Part shown: positions 19,010 through 29,703 of the stretch, piece by piece | Numbering within the stretch: the first letter of the stretch is position 1 | Layout: each line of letters starts with the position of its first letter | From: Silanimonas sp021297925 | GTDB taxonomy: Bacteria > Pseudomonadota > Gammaproteobacteria > Xanthomonadales > Xanthomonadaceae | Assembly (NCBI GenBank): GCA_027532825.1 | Contig: JAPZTL010000018.1 | Span: forward strand, 54,121 to 118,120 | Reading direction: 5' to 3' | DNA: 64,000 nt | Notes under the pieces: model-generated | Database searches by the model: none | Seen by the model: only the letters and a program-made list of their open reading frames with translations | What the model was told of the DNA's origin: nothing | Translations under genes and position numbers: made by a program

Positions 19010-19666
19010 ATGATCCGCTTTGCCCCGCCGATCGCCCTCGTCCTCGCCCTTGCCGCCGGCACCGCGTCGGCGCAGCGCTGGGGTGGCCATGACGACTACG
19101 GCTACGACCACAACGGCCCGCGTTGGGACACCGCGCGGGTGGTCAACGTCGACCCCATCCTCGCGCCGGGCGCGCCGCGCTGGCAGCAGCAGTGCTGGCA
19201 GGAGCCGGTCCGCGTCGTGACGCGCGACTACGTCCCCGACCGCCGTTACGACGACCGCCGCTACCGCTCCGGTGGCATCGGTCCGAGCACTGGCCAGGTG
19301 CTGGGCGGCATCATCGGTGCGGCCGTGGGCAACCAGGTGGGCGATGGCGACGGCCGCCGGGCCGCCACCGTCGCCGGTGCGCTGCTGGGCAGCGCGATCG
19401 CCCGCGACAGCTACCGTGACCGCCGCTACGACGATCGCTATGGCGACCGCTACGGCTACGGCGGTGGCTATGGCGGCTACGAGGTCGAGCGCGAGCAGGT
19501 CCGCTACGAGCAGCGCTGCCAGAACGTGCAGTCCGGCTATCGAGACGATCGCGTCGTCGGCTACCGCGTGACCTACGACTACAAGGGCATCGTCGGCACC
19601 ACGCAGACCAGCTACCACCCGGGCCGCACGATCCGGGTGCGCATCGACGTCACGCCGGAAGGCTGA
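19010..19666 (+). CDS. Glycine-zipper 2TM domain envelope protein
   Basis: A 218-residue exported protein with a signal peptide (about residues 1-21, ending TASA). The middle holds a glycine zipper (GQVLGGIIGAAVGNQVGDGDGRRAATVAGALLGSAIA, cut here by function: residues about 99-127), typical of outer-membrane proteins of the SlyB/Rickettsia 17-kDa type. It is flanked by Arg/Tyr/Asp-rich repeats (DRRYDDRR, DRRYDDRYGDRYG). The C-terminal region with YDYKGIVGTTQTSYHPG matches the usual end of such proteins. Probable role in envelope integrity; no lipobox is seen. Confidence 0.82.
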   Translation: MIRFAPPIALVLALAAGTASAQRWGGHDDYGYDHNGPRWDTARVVNVDPILAPGAPRWQQQCWQEPVRVVTRDYVPDRRYDDRRYRSGGIGPSTGQVLGGIIGAAVGNQVGDGDGRRAATVAGALLGSAIARDSYRDRRYDDRYGDRYGYGGGYGGYEVEREQVRYEQRCQNVQSGYRDDRVVGYRVTYDYKGIVGTTQTSYHPGRTIRVRIDVTPEG

Positions 19667-19672
19667 GCGCCG

Positions 19673-20563
19673 CTACCAGCGCAGGGTGCCGGCCACGACG
19701 GTGGCGCACGGCCCGCCGACCCAGGTCCGCCCGGCCTCGTGGTGGAGCACGAGGCGGGCATCGCGGCCCAGCTCGCGGCCCTGGCTGACGACGAAATGCG
19801 GCCCGAGGTCGCCGGCTTGGCCGCTGGCGTGCAGGTAGCCCGCCAGTGCTGCGTTCGCCGCACCGGAGGCCGGGTCCTCGTAACCGTCACCGACGGGCAT
19901 CAGGGCGCGCACCACGAGGTCGTGGCCGCGCCCCGGGGTCCGCGCGAATACCGCGAGTCCGATGGCCTGGTGGGGCGCGACCAGCGCGGCGATGCCGCCG
20001 AAATCGGGCGTCAGGCCGCGCACGGTGGCCTCGTCGCGCAGCTCCGCGACCACCCAGCGACGACCGCCGTCGATGACGGCGGCGCCGGCCGGGGCCAGTC
20101 GGTCTCCCAGCAGGGCTGCCAACGCGGGCTCGTCCGCCGCCATCCGCGAGAGCACGGCGACCGGCGGCGCCTGCACCGCGATCTGCCGGGCCTCGCCGTC
20201 CCCCTCGATCCGCAAGGGCAGGCGGCCCGCCCCGCAGTCCTGCACGAGCCCGACGCCGCCGCCCTCGAGGGCGCGCGGCACGGCGAGCCCGGCCTCGAGC
20301 ACCGCGTGCGCCGTACCGACGCTGGGGTGCCCGGCGAACGCCAGCTCTCGCGTGGGGGTGAAGATGCGGACCCGGTAGCTCGTCTCCGACGAGGCGGGCG
20401 GCAGCACGAACGTGGTCTCGACGACGTTCGTCCACGCGGCGATGCGCTGCATCGCGGCGTCGTCGAGGCCTTCCGCATCGAGGACCACGGCCAGCGGGTT
20501 GCCGGTGCCCGGGCGGGGCGCGAACACGTCCACATGCTGGAAACGGCGCACGGCCCTCACCAC
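19673..20563 (-). CDS. PhzF family phenazine biosynthesis-like isomerase (copy 2)
   Basis: A 296-residue PhzF/DapF-fold protein. N-terminal FQHVDVFAPRPGTGNPLAVVLDAEGL and WTNVVETTFVLPP contain the conserved catalytic Glu (E in ETTF); RIFTPTRELAFAGHPSVGTAH is the family hallmark, and DPASGAANAALAGYL forms the second half-site. Most homologues have no proven substrate and are unrelated to phenazine production; no other phz genes are here. Starts with GTG; the adjacent GTG at 20560 gives a GTGA overlap with the upstream paralogue and is equally likely. Confidence 0.85.
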   Translation of the reverse strand: MVRAVRRFQHVDVFAPRPGTGNPLAVVLDAEGLDDAAMQRIAAWTNVVETTFVLPPASSETSYRVRIFTPTRELAFAGHPSVGTAHAVLEAGLAVPRALEGGGVGLVQDCGAGRLPLRIEGDGEARQIAVQAPPVAVLSRMAADEPALAALLGDRLAPAGAAVIDGGRRWVVAELRDEATVRGLTPDFGGIAALVAPHQAIGLAVFARTPGRGHDLVVRALMPVGDGYEDPASGAANAALAGYLHASGQAGDLGPHFVVSQGRELGRDARLVLHHEAGRTWVGGPCATVVAGTLRW

Positions 20564-21471
20564 GACAGCACCCCCTCGATGACGGTCTGCGTGAGCCCGC
20601 CGATCCAGACCTCGCCGTCATCGTCCACGGCGATCTCGACCACGCCGTCGCGGCCGACTTCGCGGCCCTGCGAACCCAGGAAGCGCCGGGCGGGCAGGGC
20701 GCCGTTGGCGTGCAGCCACGCCCCGATAGCGGCATTGGCGCTGCCGGTGACGGGGTCCTCGGGGATGCCGTCGGCCGGCACGAAGGCCCGGACGACGAGC
20801 GCATGCGGCTGGCCAGTGCAGTGCGCGTACACGGCCACGCCCACGCTGCCGTCGGCGCGGTTGGCCGCGGCCATCGCCGGGAGGTCCGGCGCGAGGCCCC
20901 GCACCGTCGCCTCGTCGGTCAACTCGATGCACCACCAGCGCGGGCCGTTGTCGATGAGGGCCGGGCGCACGGCCCCCAGCGGCGCGCCACGCAGGCTGGC
21001 AAGCGCCGCATCGGCGGGGGCCTCGCGCTCGACCCCTCGCGGGGCGCGGACGTGGATCGTCCTTTGCGCGCCGTCACCGTCGATGCGCAGCGGCAGCCGG
21101 CCTGCCGCGCACTCCTGTACCAATCGTCCGTCCCGTGGGGCGACGAGTCCGCGCGCCAGCACCGCGTGGGCCGTGCCCACGCTCGGATGGCCGGCGAAGG
21201 GAAGCTCCTGCCGCGGGGTGAAGATGCGCAGCCGGTAGTCGGCCTCGGTCGAGGTGGCGCGGAGGACGAAGGTCGTCTCCGAGAGGTTCAGCCACGCGGC
21301 GATGGCCTGCATCGTCGCGGCATCGAGGTCGTCGGCGTCGAACACCACGCCCAAGGGGTTGCCGAGGCCGGGGGCCGCGGCGAACACGTCGAGTTGCAGG
21401 AAGGGCAGGGCCGCGGCGGTCGCCGCGCCGAGGGGGCCGGCGTCGGCCGGCGGAGCGTCGGTTCGGATCAT
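20557..21471 (-). CDS. PhzF family phenazine biosynthesis-like isomerase (copy 1)
   Basis: A 304-residue paralogue of the next gene, with the same landmarks: LQLDVFAAAPGLGNPLGVV, LNLSETTFVLRA (catalytic Glu), RIFTPRQELPFAGHPSVGTAH and EDPVTGSANAAIGAWLHA. The two copies face the same way and overlap by a few bases, pointing to an old tandem duplication; they differ at many positions, so they may have different substrates or form a heterodimer. ATG at 21471 preferred over an upstream TTG at 21507, which would approach the lysAC promoter. Function unknown. Confidence 0.85.
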   Translation of the reverse strand: MIRTDAPPADAGPLGAATAAALPFLQLDVFAAAPGLGNPLGVVFDADDLDAATMQAIAAWLNLSETTFVLRATSTEADYRLRIFTPRQELPFAGHPSVGTAHAVLARGLVAPRDGRLVQECAAGRLPLRIDGDGAQRTIHVRAPRGVEREAPADAALASLRGAPLGAVRPALIDNGPRWWCIELTDEATVRGLAPDLPAMAAANRADGSVGVAVYAHCTGQPHALVVRAFVPADGIPEDPVTGSANAAIGAWLHANGALPARRFLGSQGREVGRDGVVEIAVDDDGEVWIGGLTQTVIEGVLSW

Positions 21472-21525
21472 GCGCGCAGTGTCCCCGGCGTCGCGCTCCG
21501 GCCACAAGCGGTGCCGTCGCCACGC

Positions 21526-21531
21526 TATCCT
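21526..21531 (+). promoter_or_regulatory. Putative -10 element of the lysAC-murL-murD2 operon
   Basis: TATCCT followed by TGCCGGG. Transcription would begin near 21538, leaving a 59-nt leader before the ATG at 21597. The same TA(T/C)CCTTGCCGG string recurs before yihY (51455). No clear -35. Confidence 0.42.
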
Positions 21532-21596
21532 TGCCGGGCCGCCATGTCTGGCGGCTTTCCTTTTTCCGACCCCGGCCTTGCGAGGTGCCCACCCCG

Positions 21597-24196
21597 ATGA
21601 ACCGCCCTGTCCCCGCGTTCGCCAATGACTGGATCGTCCTGAAGTTCGGGGGCACCAGCGTGTCGAAAAAATCGCGCTGGGACACGATCGGGAAACTCAT
21701 GCGCCGTCGTGCGGACGAAGAAGGGTCGCGCGTGCTGGTCGTGGTTTCGGCGCTGTCCGGGGTCACCAACGCCCTGCAGGCCATGATCGATGGGCATCAG
21801 AACATGCCCGGCCTCCATGCCAAGTCCGAGGCCCTCGTCGAGCGCCATGCCGCCTTCGCCACCGAACTCGGCATCGACGTCGAGGCGGTGCTCGGCGCGC
21901 GCTTCGCCGCCTTGCGCGCGCTGGCGGTCGATCCGCGCGCGGCGTCGGTCGAGCTGGCCTGGCAGGCCGAGGTACTGGCCCAGGGCGAGCTGCTGAGTTC
22001 GACGCTGGGCGTGGCCTACCTGCGCACCCAGGGCATGGACCTCGCGTGGTGGGACGCGCGCGAGTCGATGCGCGCCATCGAACAGCCCAACGCCAGCGCA
22101 TGGGCGCAGCGCCTGTCGGTGTCCTGCGACTTCATGGACCCGGTGGCACGGGAGCGGCTGATGGCGAAGCCGGAGCGCTTCGCGATCACGCAGGGCTTCA
22201 TCGCCCGCCACCGCGACGGCGGCACGGCGATCTTGGGTCGCGGCGGTTCCGACACCTCGGCGGCGTACTTCGGCGCCCTGCTGAAGGCGCGTCGCGTCGA
22301 GATCTGGACGGACGTGCCCGGCATGTTCAGCGCCAACCCGCGGCAGGTGCCGGACGCGCGCCTGCTGTCGCGGTTGGACTTCGCCGAAGCGCAGGAGATC
22401 GCGACCACCGGCGCGAAAGTGCTGCACCCGCGCTGCCTGACGCCCTGCCGCGAGGCGGGCGTGCCGATGTGGATCCGCGACACCGAGAACCCCGACCTCG
22501 CCGGCACGGTCATTGATGCCCAGGTGCAGGTGGTGGCGGGGGTCAAGGCGATCAGCGCGCGGCGCGGCATCGTGCTGGTGTCGATGGAGACCATCGGCAT
22601 GTGGCAGCAGGTGGGCTTCCTCGCGGAGGTCTTCGGCTGCTTCAAGACGCACGGCCTGTCGGTCGACCTGATCGGTTCCTCGGAGACCAACGTCACCGTG
22701 TCGTTGGACCCGAGCGACAACCTGGTCAGCACCAACGTGCTGGAAGCGCTGTGTCGCGACCTCGAACGCATCTGCCGGGTCAAGGTGATCGCGCCGTGTT
22801 CGGCGATCACGCTGGTCGGCCGCGGCATGCGCTCGCGCCTGCACCGGCTCACCGAGGTACTGGCCACCTTCGGCCGGGAGCGCGTGCACCTGATCTCGCA
22901 GAGCTCGAACGACCTGAACCTCACCTTCGTCGTCGACGAGGCGATCGCGGAAGGCCTGCTGCCGACGCTGCACGGCCTGCTCATCGCCTCGAACGCGATG
23001 CCGGTGGACGAGACGGCGGTGTTCGGTCCGAGCTGGCGCGAGCTGGGTGCGCCGCGAACGCCGCGCGCCACCTGGTGGCAGGCCGACCGTGCCCGGTTGA
23101 TCGCGCTCGCGGAACGCGCTGCGCCCGTGTACGCCTACCACCTGCCGACCGTGCGCGAGCGCGCCCGGCAGCTGAAGGCGCTGGCCGCGGTGGATCGCGC
23201 GCACTACGCGTTGAAGGCCAATCCGCACCCGGCGATCCTGAAGGCGCTGGAGGCCGAGGGTCTCGGCTTCGAGTGCGTGTCTCTGGCCGAGGTGGAACAC
23301 GTGCTGGCGACACTGCCCGGCCTCGATCCGAAGCGCGTGCTGTTCACGCCGAGCTTCGCGCCGCGCGTCGAGTTCGAGAAGGCGTTCGATCTCGGCGTGC
23401 ACGTGACTCTCGACAATGCGGCACTCCTGGCCGATTGGCCCGAAGTGTTCCGCGGTCGCGAGCTCACCCTGCGCGTCGATCCGGGCTTCGGCTCGGGCCA
23501 CCACGACAAGGTCAAGACCGGCGGCAAGGAGGCGAAGTTCGGCCTGCCGCTCGACGACGCGCCGGCCGCCGCCGCCGCCGCGAAGGCACTCGGCGCGCGC
23601 GTCACCGGCCTGCATTCGCACATCGGCAGCGGCATCTTCGACGCCAACCACTGGCGCGAGGTGTACGCGCGGTTGGCCTCGGTGGCCGACGCCATCGGCA
23701 CCGTCGAACGCATCGACGTGGGCGGTGGCATCGGCATCCCCTACCAGCCCGAGAGCGAGCCCTTCGACCTCGCCGCCTTCGGCGCGATGCTGGCCGAGAT
23801 GAAGTCGATGTACCCGCAGTACGCCCTGTGGATCGAGCCCGGCCGCTTCCTCGTCGCCGAGGCGGGCGTGCTGCTGGCCCGCGTGACCGCGACCATGCAC
23901 AAGCAGGGCGTGCGTCGTGTCGGCCTCGATGCGGGGATGAACGCGCTGCTGCGCCCGGCGCTCTACAACGCCTGGCACGGCATCGTGAACCTCACGCGGC
24001 TCGACGATCCGCCGGGCGAGCCCGCCGAGGTCGTGGGCCCCATCTGCGAAACCGGCGACGTGCTGGGCCGCCGCCGTCGCCTGCCCGATGCCACGGCCGA
24101 AGGCGACGTGGTGCTGCTCGCCGACGCCGGTGCCTACGGCATGGTGATGGCCAGCCGCTACAACCTGCGCGCGCTGCCCGCCGAGGAGATCCTGGA

Positions 24197-24200
<4 letters not shown>
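21597..24200 (+). CDS. lysAC: Bifunctional aspartate kinase/diaminopimelate decarboxylase
   Basis: An 867-residue fusion. The N-terminal half (to about 455) is a lysine-sensitive-type aspartokinase: WIVLKFGGTSVS, GFIARHRDGGTAILGRGGSD, EIWTDVPGMFSANPR, followed by two ACT-like regulatory segments. The C-terminal half (about 500-867) is a fold III PLP diaminopimelate decarboxylase with the lysine in HYALKAN (K540), HSHIGSGIFD, WIEPGRFLV and ICETGDVLGR. It therefore catalyses the first and the last step of lysine synthesis, which also frames meso-DAP supply for peptidoglycan. Such fusion is known from xanthomonads. The start at 21597 follows a -10 at 21526-21531. Stop overlaps the murL start (ATGA). 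Confidence 0.95.
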
Positions 24201-25592
<1,392 letters not shown>

Positions 25593-25612
<20 letters not shown>

Positions 25613-26981
25613 CGGGAAGAAGGTCGCGATCTGGGGCTACGGTCGCGAGGGCCGGGCCGCGCTGGCCGCCCTGCACTGGCGCTTGCCCGGCCGGCCGCTG
25701 ACGGTCTTCTGCAAGGACGACGAGGTCGGGGAAATCCGTGCCCAGGGGGACCCGACGCTGGCCATCCGCACCGACGCCGACGCGGCGTCGCTGTCGGCGT
25801 TCGACGTCGTCATCAAGTCCCCGGGCATCAGCGCCTACGCCTCGCCCAAGGTCGATGCCGAACTCCGCGGCACGCGCTTCACGAGCGGCACGGCGATCTG
25901 GTTCGCCGAGAACGCCGGTGCGCACACCGTCTGCGTCACCGGCACCAAGGGCAAGAGCACGGTCACGGCGCTGATCGCCTTCCTGCTGCGCGCCGCCGGC
26001 GAGCGCACGGCGCTGGCCGGCAACATCGGCCTGCCCCTGCTTGAACTGCTCGACGTGCAGCCGCCGCCGGATGCCTGGGCCATCGAGCTCTCCAGCTACC
26101 AGACCGGCGACGCCCTGCGGCCGGCCGTGGCCGTGGTGCTCAACCTGTTTCCCGAGCACCTCGATTGGCACGGTTCCGAGGCCCGCTACTTCGCCGACAA
26201 GCTGAAACTGGTGACCGAAGCGCAGCCTGGCATCGCCCTGCTCAACGGCGCCGACGCCCGCCTGCGCGAGCTCGGCACGGCACTGGCCGCGAGGGGGATC
26301 CGCGTGCAATGGTTCAACGCCGAGGACGGCTGGCACCTGCGTGACCGCTGGATCATGCGCGGCGGACGAGCCGTGATCGACGTGAAGTTCCTGCCGCTTC
26401 CCGGGCGCCACAACTGGGTCAACGTCTGCGCGGCCATGGCCGCCGTCGAGGCCCTCGGGATCGATCCCCTGCCGCTGGCCGGGCGCGTCGCCGATTTCAC
26501 GCCACTGCCGCATCGGCTGCAAAGGCTCGGCGAGAAGGACGGCCTCGTCTACGTCAACGACTCGATCAGCACGACGCCGATGGCCTCGATCGCCGCGCTC
26601 GACTGGTACCCGGGCAAGGGCACGGCCGTCCTCGTCGGCGGCTACGACCGCGGGCTGGATTGGGGCGTCTTCGCCGAGCGCGTCGTCGCCGACCCGCCCG
26701 GCGCGGTGATCACGATGGGGCAGAACGGGCCGGCGATCTTCGAGCGCCTGAAGCCGATTGCGAACTCGATGAAGTGCGTGCTGCGCGAATCGACCTCGAT
26801 GGAGGAAGCCGTGCGCCACGCCAAGGAGGCGCTCGGGACGAAGGGCACCGTGCTGCTCTCGCCCGGCGCGCCAAGCTTTCCGCGCTACCGGGACTACGCC
26901 GAGCGAGGCAAGCACTTCGCCAAGGCCGCCGGCTTCGACCCGGAACTGATCAGCACGATCCCCGGGCTTGGCGTCGCCTGA
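25593..26981 (+). CDS. murD2: UDP-N-acetylmuramoyl-L-alanine--L-glutamate ligase MurD2
   Basis: A 462-residue Mur ligase. The nucleotide-binding loop is VTGTKGKSTVTALIA, with ELSSYQTGD, NLFPEHLDWHGS and the C-terminal VLVGGYDRGLDW and LLSPGAPSFPRYRDYAERG typical of MurD-like enzymes. The adjacent murL says that it adds L-Glu (not D-Glu) to UDP-MurNAc-L-Ala. It starts with GTG at 25593, six bases after GGAGG and inside the murL end; no ATG fits. Without murL next door it would be called MurD. Confidence 0.92.
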
Positions 26982-27024
26982 GCCCCTGCCACGCCGCGGC
27001 CGCGACGCGACGCGGCGGCCGGCC

Positions 27025-27030
27025 TACACT
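27025..27030 (+). promoter_or_regulatory. Putative -10 element for the dienelactone hydrolase gene
   Basis: TACACT, with transcription expected near 27037 and a 21-nt leader containing GGAG before the ATG at 27058. It separates this gene from the lysAC operon. Confidence 0.42.
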
Positions 27031-27057
27031 GGGGCGGCTATCCTCCGGAGTCCCGCC

Positions 27058-27861
27058 ATGCGCCTCGCACCGCGTCTCGCCGCACTCGCCGTCGCCACGG
27101 CCGCCGGGTTCGCCTCTCTCCTGTCCGCCGCGTCCACGACGACGCCGGTCAGCTGGACGGTCGATGGAACGACCTTCGACGGCGTGCTCGTCTACGACGA
27201 CGCCAACCCCGGGCCGCGCCCGGGCCTGCTGATGGTGCCCAACTGGTACGGCGTGACCGACGCCGCCATCGAGAAGGCCAAGACGATCGCCGGCGACGAC
27301 TACGTCATCCTGCTCGTGGACATGTACGGTCGCGGCGTCCGCCCGACCACCCCGCAGGACGCTGGGAAGGCCGCCGGCGCGGTCTATGCCGATCGCGCGC
27401 AGATGCGCGAGCGCATCAACACGGCGTTGGCCACGCTGCGTTCCACCGAGGGCGCGCCGCTGGCGAAGGACGACATCGGGGCCATCGGCTTCTGCTTCGG
27501 CGGCGCAACGGTGATCGAACTGGCGCGAAGCGGCGCCGAACTGGCCGGCGTGGCCAGCTTCCATGGCTCGCTCGGCACGAGCGCCCCGGCGACGGCTGGT
27601 GCGGTGAAGACGCCGCTGCTGGTGATGAACGGTGCCGACGACGCCTTCGTGACGCCCGAGGAGATCGACGGCTTCGAGAAGGAAATGCGCGAGGCCGGGG
27701 CCGACTGGCAGTTCGTCAATTTCGGGGGCGCCGTGCACTGCTTCGCGGAGCCGGACGAAGACGGCAGCGTCATTCCGGGTTGCAAGTACCACGAGCCGAG
27801 CTACCGCCGGTCGATGGCCATGATGCGCGGCTTCTTCGCCGAGCGCTTCGCGGCGGAATGA
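27058..27861 (+). CDS. Exported dienelactone hydrolase family protein
   Basis: A 267-residue alpha/beta hydrolase. Residues 1-24 look like a signal peptide. The nucleophile is a cysteine, C146 in IGFCFGGATV, as in dienelactone hydrolase; the acid lies in VMNGADDAFVTP and the histidine in GAVHCFAEPDEDGS. The sequence LMVPNWYGVTDAAIEKAK is characteristic of the DLH family found in many proteobacteria with unknown substrate. An exported location makes a role in chlorocatechol breakdown unlikely. Single cistron. Confidence 0.87.
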   Translation: MRLAPRLAALAVATAAGFASLLSAASTTTPVSWTVDGTTFDGVLVYDDANPGPRPGLLMVPNWYGVTDAAIEKAKTIAGDDYVILLVDMYGRGVRPTTPQDAGKAAGAVYADRAQMRERINTALATLRSTEGAPLAKDDIGAIGFCFGGATVIELARSGAELAGVASFHGSLGTSAPATAGAVKTPLLVMNGADDAFVTPEEIDGFEKEMREAGADWQFVNFGGAVHCFAEPDEDGSVIPGCKYHEPSYRRSMAMMRGFFAERFAAE

Positions 27862-27904
27862 CGGCGCACCCGGACGCGGTCGGCTGGGCCGACTACGCCG
27901 GTGG

Positions 27905-28909
27905 TCAGTGGCTGCGCGCCAGCGCGTAACGCGCCAGCCCCGCCAGCGCGGCGCGCTCCCCGGTGTCGGGCAGCGCGTCGAGCGCAGCGACGGCGGCGTC
28001 GGCATGGCGCTGCGCGACGGCGCGGCTGTAGCCCAGGCTGTCGCAGCGGTCGATGGCTGCCATCACTTCGCCGAATCCCGAGGCATCGCCGTCGATCACG
28101 ATCCGCCGCAGCCTCGACTGGACGGCCGGCGCGCTGTGCGCCATCGCGTGGATCAGCGGCAGCGTGGCCTTGCCTTCGGCGAGGTCGTCGCCCAGATTCT
28201 TGCCCAGCGCCGCGGCGTCGCCGGCGTAGTCGAGCACGTCGTCGGCGATCTGGAAGGCGTAGCCCAGCGCCATGCCGTAATCGAACAGCGCTTTCTCGCC
28301 CGCGTCGCCCAGGCCGGCCAGATGCCCGCCGAGCTGCGTGGCCGCGGCGAACAGCACGGCCGTCTTGCGCTCGATGACGCGCAGGTAGGCGGCTTCGTCG
28401 GTGTCGGGGTTGCGCACGTGCAGCAGCTGCAGCACCTCGCCCTCGGCGATGCGGTTGGTGGTGTCGGCCAGCACTTTCTGGATCGTCATCGATTCCAGTT
28501 CGACCATCAGCTGGAAGGCGCGCGAGTAGAGGAAGTCGCCGACCAGCACGCTGGCGGCGTTGCCGAACGCGGCATTGGCCGTGGCCCGGCCGCGGCGCAG
28601 GTCGGATTCATCGACCACGTCGTCGTGCAGCAGGGTGGCGGTGTGGATGAACTCAACCACCGCGGCGAGCTGGTGGTGGGCCTCGCCGCGGTAGCCGGCC
28701 GCGCGGGCCGCCAGCACGGTGAGCATGGGGCGCAGGCGCTTGCCGCCGGCGCCGATGATGTACTCGGCCACCTGGTTCACCAGCACCACGTCGGAGGCGA
28801 GCCGCCGGCGGATCAGGGCGTCGACGGCCGCCATGTCGCTCGCGGCCAGGGCCTGGACGGCGGGGAAGGGCAGGGCGGGCGCGGGTGCGGAGTGGACGGC
28901 GGCGTGCAT
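27905..28909 (-). CDS. ispB: Octaprenyl/polyprenyl diphosphate synthase IspB
   Basis: A 334-residue trans-prenyltransferase that builds the C40-range side chain of ubiquinone. Contains GGKRLRPML, the first aspartate-rich motif LLHDDVVDESDLRRG (about 93-107), GDFLYSRAFQLM, and the second motif ADDVLDY (about 222-228). A perfect TATAAT lies six bases before the ATG on this strand, so the mRNA may begin at the start codon itself; if the true start is internal, Met25 (AAVDALIRRRL) is the alternative. Divergent from ssb. Confidence 0.9.
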   Translation of the reverse strand: MHAAVHSAPAPALPFPAVQALAASDMAAVDALIRRRLASDVVLVNQVAEYIIGAGGKRLRPMLTVLAARAAGYRGEAHHQLAAVVEFIHTATLLHDDVVDESDLRRGRATANAAFGNAASVLVGDFLYSRAFQLMVELESMTIQKVLADTTNRIAEGEVLQLLHVRNPDTDEAAYLRVIERKTAVLFAAATQLGGHLAGLGDAGEKALFDYGMALGYAFQIADDVLDYAGDAAALGKNLGDDLAEGKATLPLIHAMAHSAPAVQSRLRRIVIDGDASGFGEVMAAIDRCDSLGYSRAVAQRHADAAVAALDALPDTGERAALAGLARYALARSH

Positions 28910-28915
28910 CGGCCA

Positions 28916-28921
28916 ATTATA
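28916..28921 (-). promoter_or_regulatory. Consensus -10 (TATAAT) abutting the ispB start
   Basis: The minus strand reads TATAAT then six bases, then ATG. Normal spacing puts transcription start on the A of the ATG, so the transcript would be leaderless. The -35 region is weak. Confidence 0.62.
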
Positions 28922-29006
28922 GGCTGCGGCCGGCGCCGACCCGTGTCGGGGCGGCTTTCCGAGGTCCGGTTCGGCCGTCGGCCGACGCCGGGGCCGGCAG
29001 GGCTGT

Positions 29007-29012
29007 CATACT
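29007..29012 (+). promoter_or_regulatory. Putative -10 element for ssb
   Basis: CATACT, five of six matches to the local TATACT-like pattern, with transcription near 29019 and a 32-nt leader including GGAGGA just before the ATG at 29051. Confidence 0.4.
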
Positions 29013-29050
29013 CTGCGCCCTGATTCGATCGACAGCGGCCGGAGGACCCC

Positions 29051-29629
29051 ATGGCGCGCGGCATCAACAAAGTCATTCTCGTCGGCAACCTTGGCAATGA
29101 CCCGGAGGTCCGCTACAGCCAGAGCGGCTCGGCCATCACGACCATCAGCGTGGCGACGTCCGAGTCGTGGAAGGACAAGGACGGCAACATGCAGGAACGC
29201 ACCGAGTGGCATCGCGTGAAGTTCTTCGGCCGTCTCGCGGAGATCGCCGGCGAGTACCTGAAGAAGGGGCGGCAGGTCTACATCGAAGGCAGCCTGCGGA
29301 CCGAGAAGTACCAGGACAAGCAGACCGGCCAGGACCGCTACAGCACCGACATCATCGCCGACGAGATGCAGATGCTGGGTGGCAACCCCGGCGGCATGGG
29401 CGGTGAGGGCGGTGGCGAGCGCGCCGAGCGTCCGGCCCGGTCGGGCGCCGGTGGTGGCTACGGCAGCCGTGGCGGCGGCTCCGGCGGCGGTGCGGGCGGC
29501 GGCGGGTACGGCAACCGCGGCGGCAGCGCCGGAGGCAGCCCCGGGGGTTACGGCAATCGCGGCGGTGGCGGCAGCGCCCCGCCGGCCCAGAGCAACGACC
29601 CGTTCCCGGACGACGACATTCCCTTTTAG
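29051..29629 (+). CDS. ssb: Single-stranded DNA-binding protein Ssb
   Basis: A 192-residue SSB. The OB fold covers about residues 1-110 (INKVILVGNLGNDPEVRY, TEWHRVKFFGRLAEIA, YIEGSLRTEKYQDK), followed by a Gly/Arg/Ser-rich linker of about 70 residues and the acidic tip DDDIPF that recruits repair and replication proteins. The linker is longer and more glycine-rich than in E. coli. It binds ssDNA as a tetramer in replication, repair and recombination. A terminator-like hairpin follows. Confidence 0.96.
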   Translation: MARGINKVILVGNLGNDPEVRYSQSGSAITTISVATSESWKDKDGNMQERTEWHRVKFFGRLAEIAGEYLKKGRQVYIEGSLRTEKYQDKQTGQDRYSTDIIADEMQMLGGNPGGMGGEGGGERAERPARSGAGGGYGSRGGGSGGGAGGGGYGNRGGSAGGSPGGYGNRGGGGSAPPAQSNDPFPDDDIPF

Positions 29630-29666
29630 GACACACGTGTTCTGAAAGCGGTAATCGAAATCAGGA

Positions 29667-29686
29667 AGGCCCGCGCAAGCGGGCCT
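29667..29686. terminator. Hairpin terminator between ssb and msrBA
   Basis: A perfect 8-bp stem AGGCCCGC/GCGGGCCT closes a GCAA tetraloop. The T-run is poor (CCGTCGTTCC), so termination may be partial; it lies between the two convergent genes. Confidence 0.55.
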
Positions 29687-29703
29687 CCGTCGTTCCGGGG
29701 GGC

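Noticed and set aside
19673..21471. Phenazine biosynthesis cluster
   Set aside because: Only PhzF-family genes are present; no phzA-E/G homologue is nearby and most PhzF proteins have other roles.
29420..29600. Gly/Arg/Ser-rich segment of ssb as a tandem DNA repeat
   Set aside because: The bases are not periodic; it is the low-complexity protein linker.
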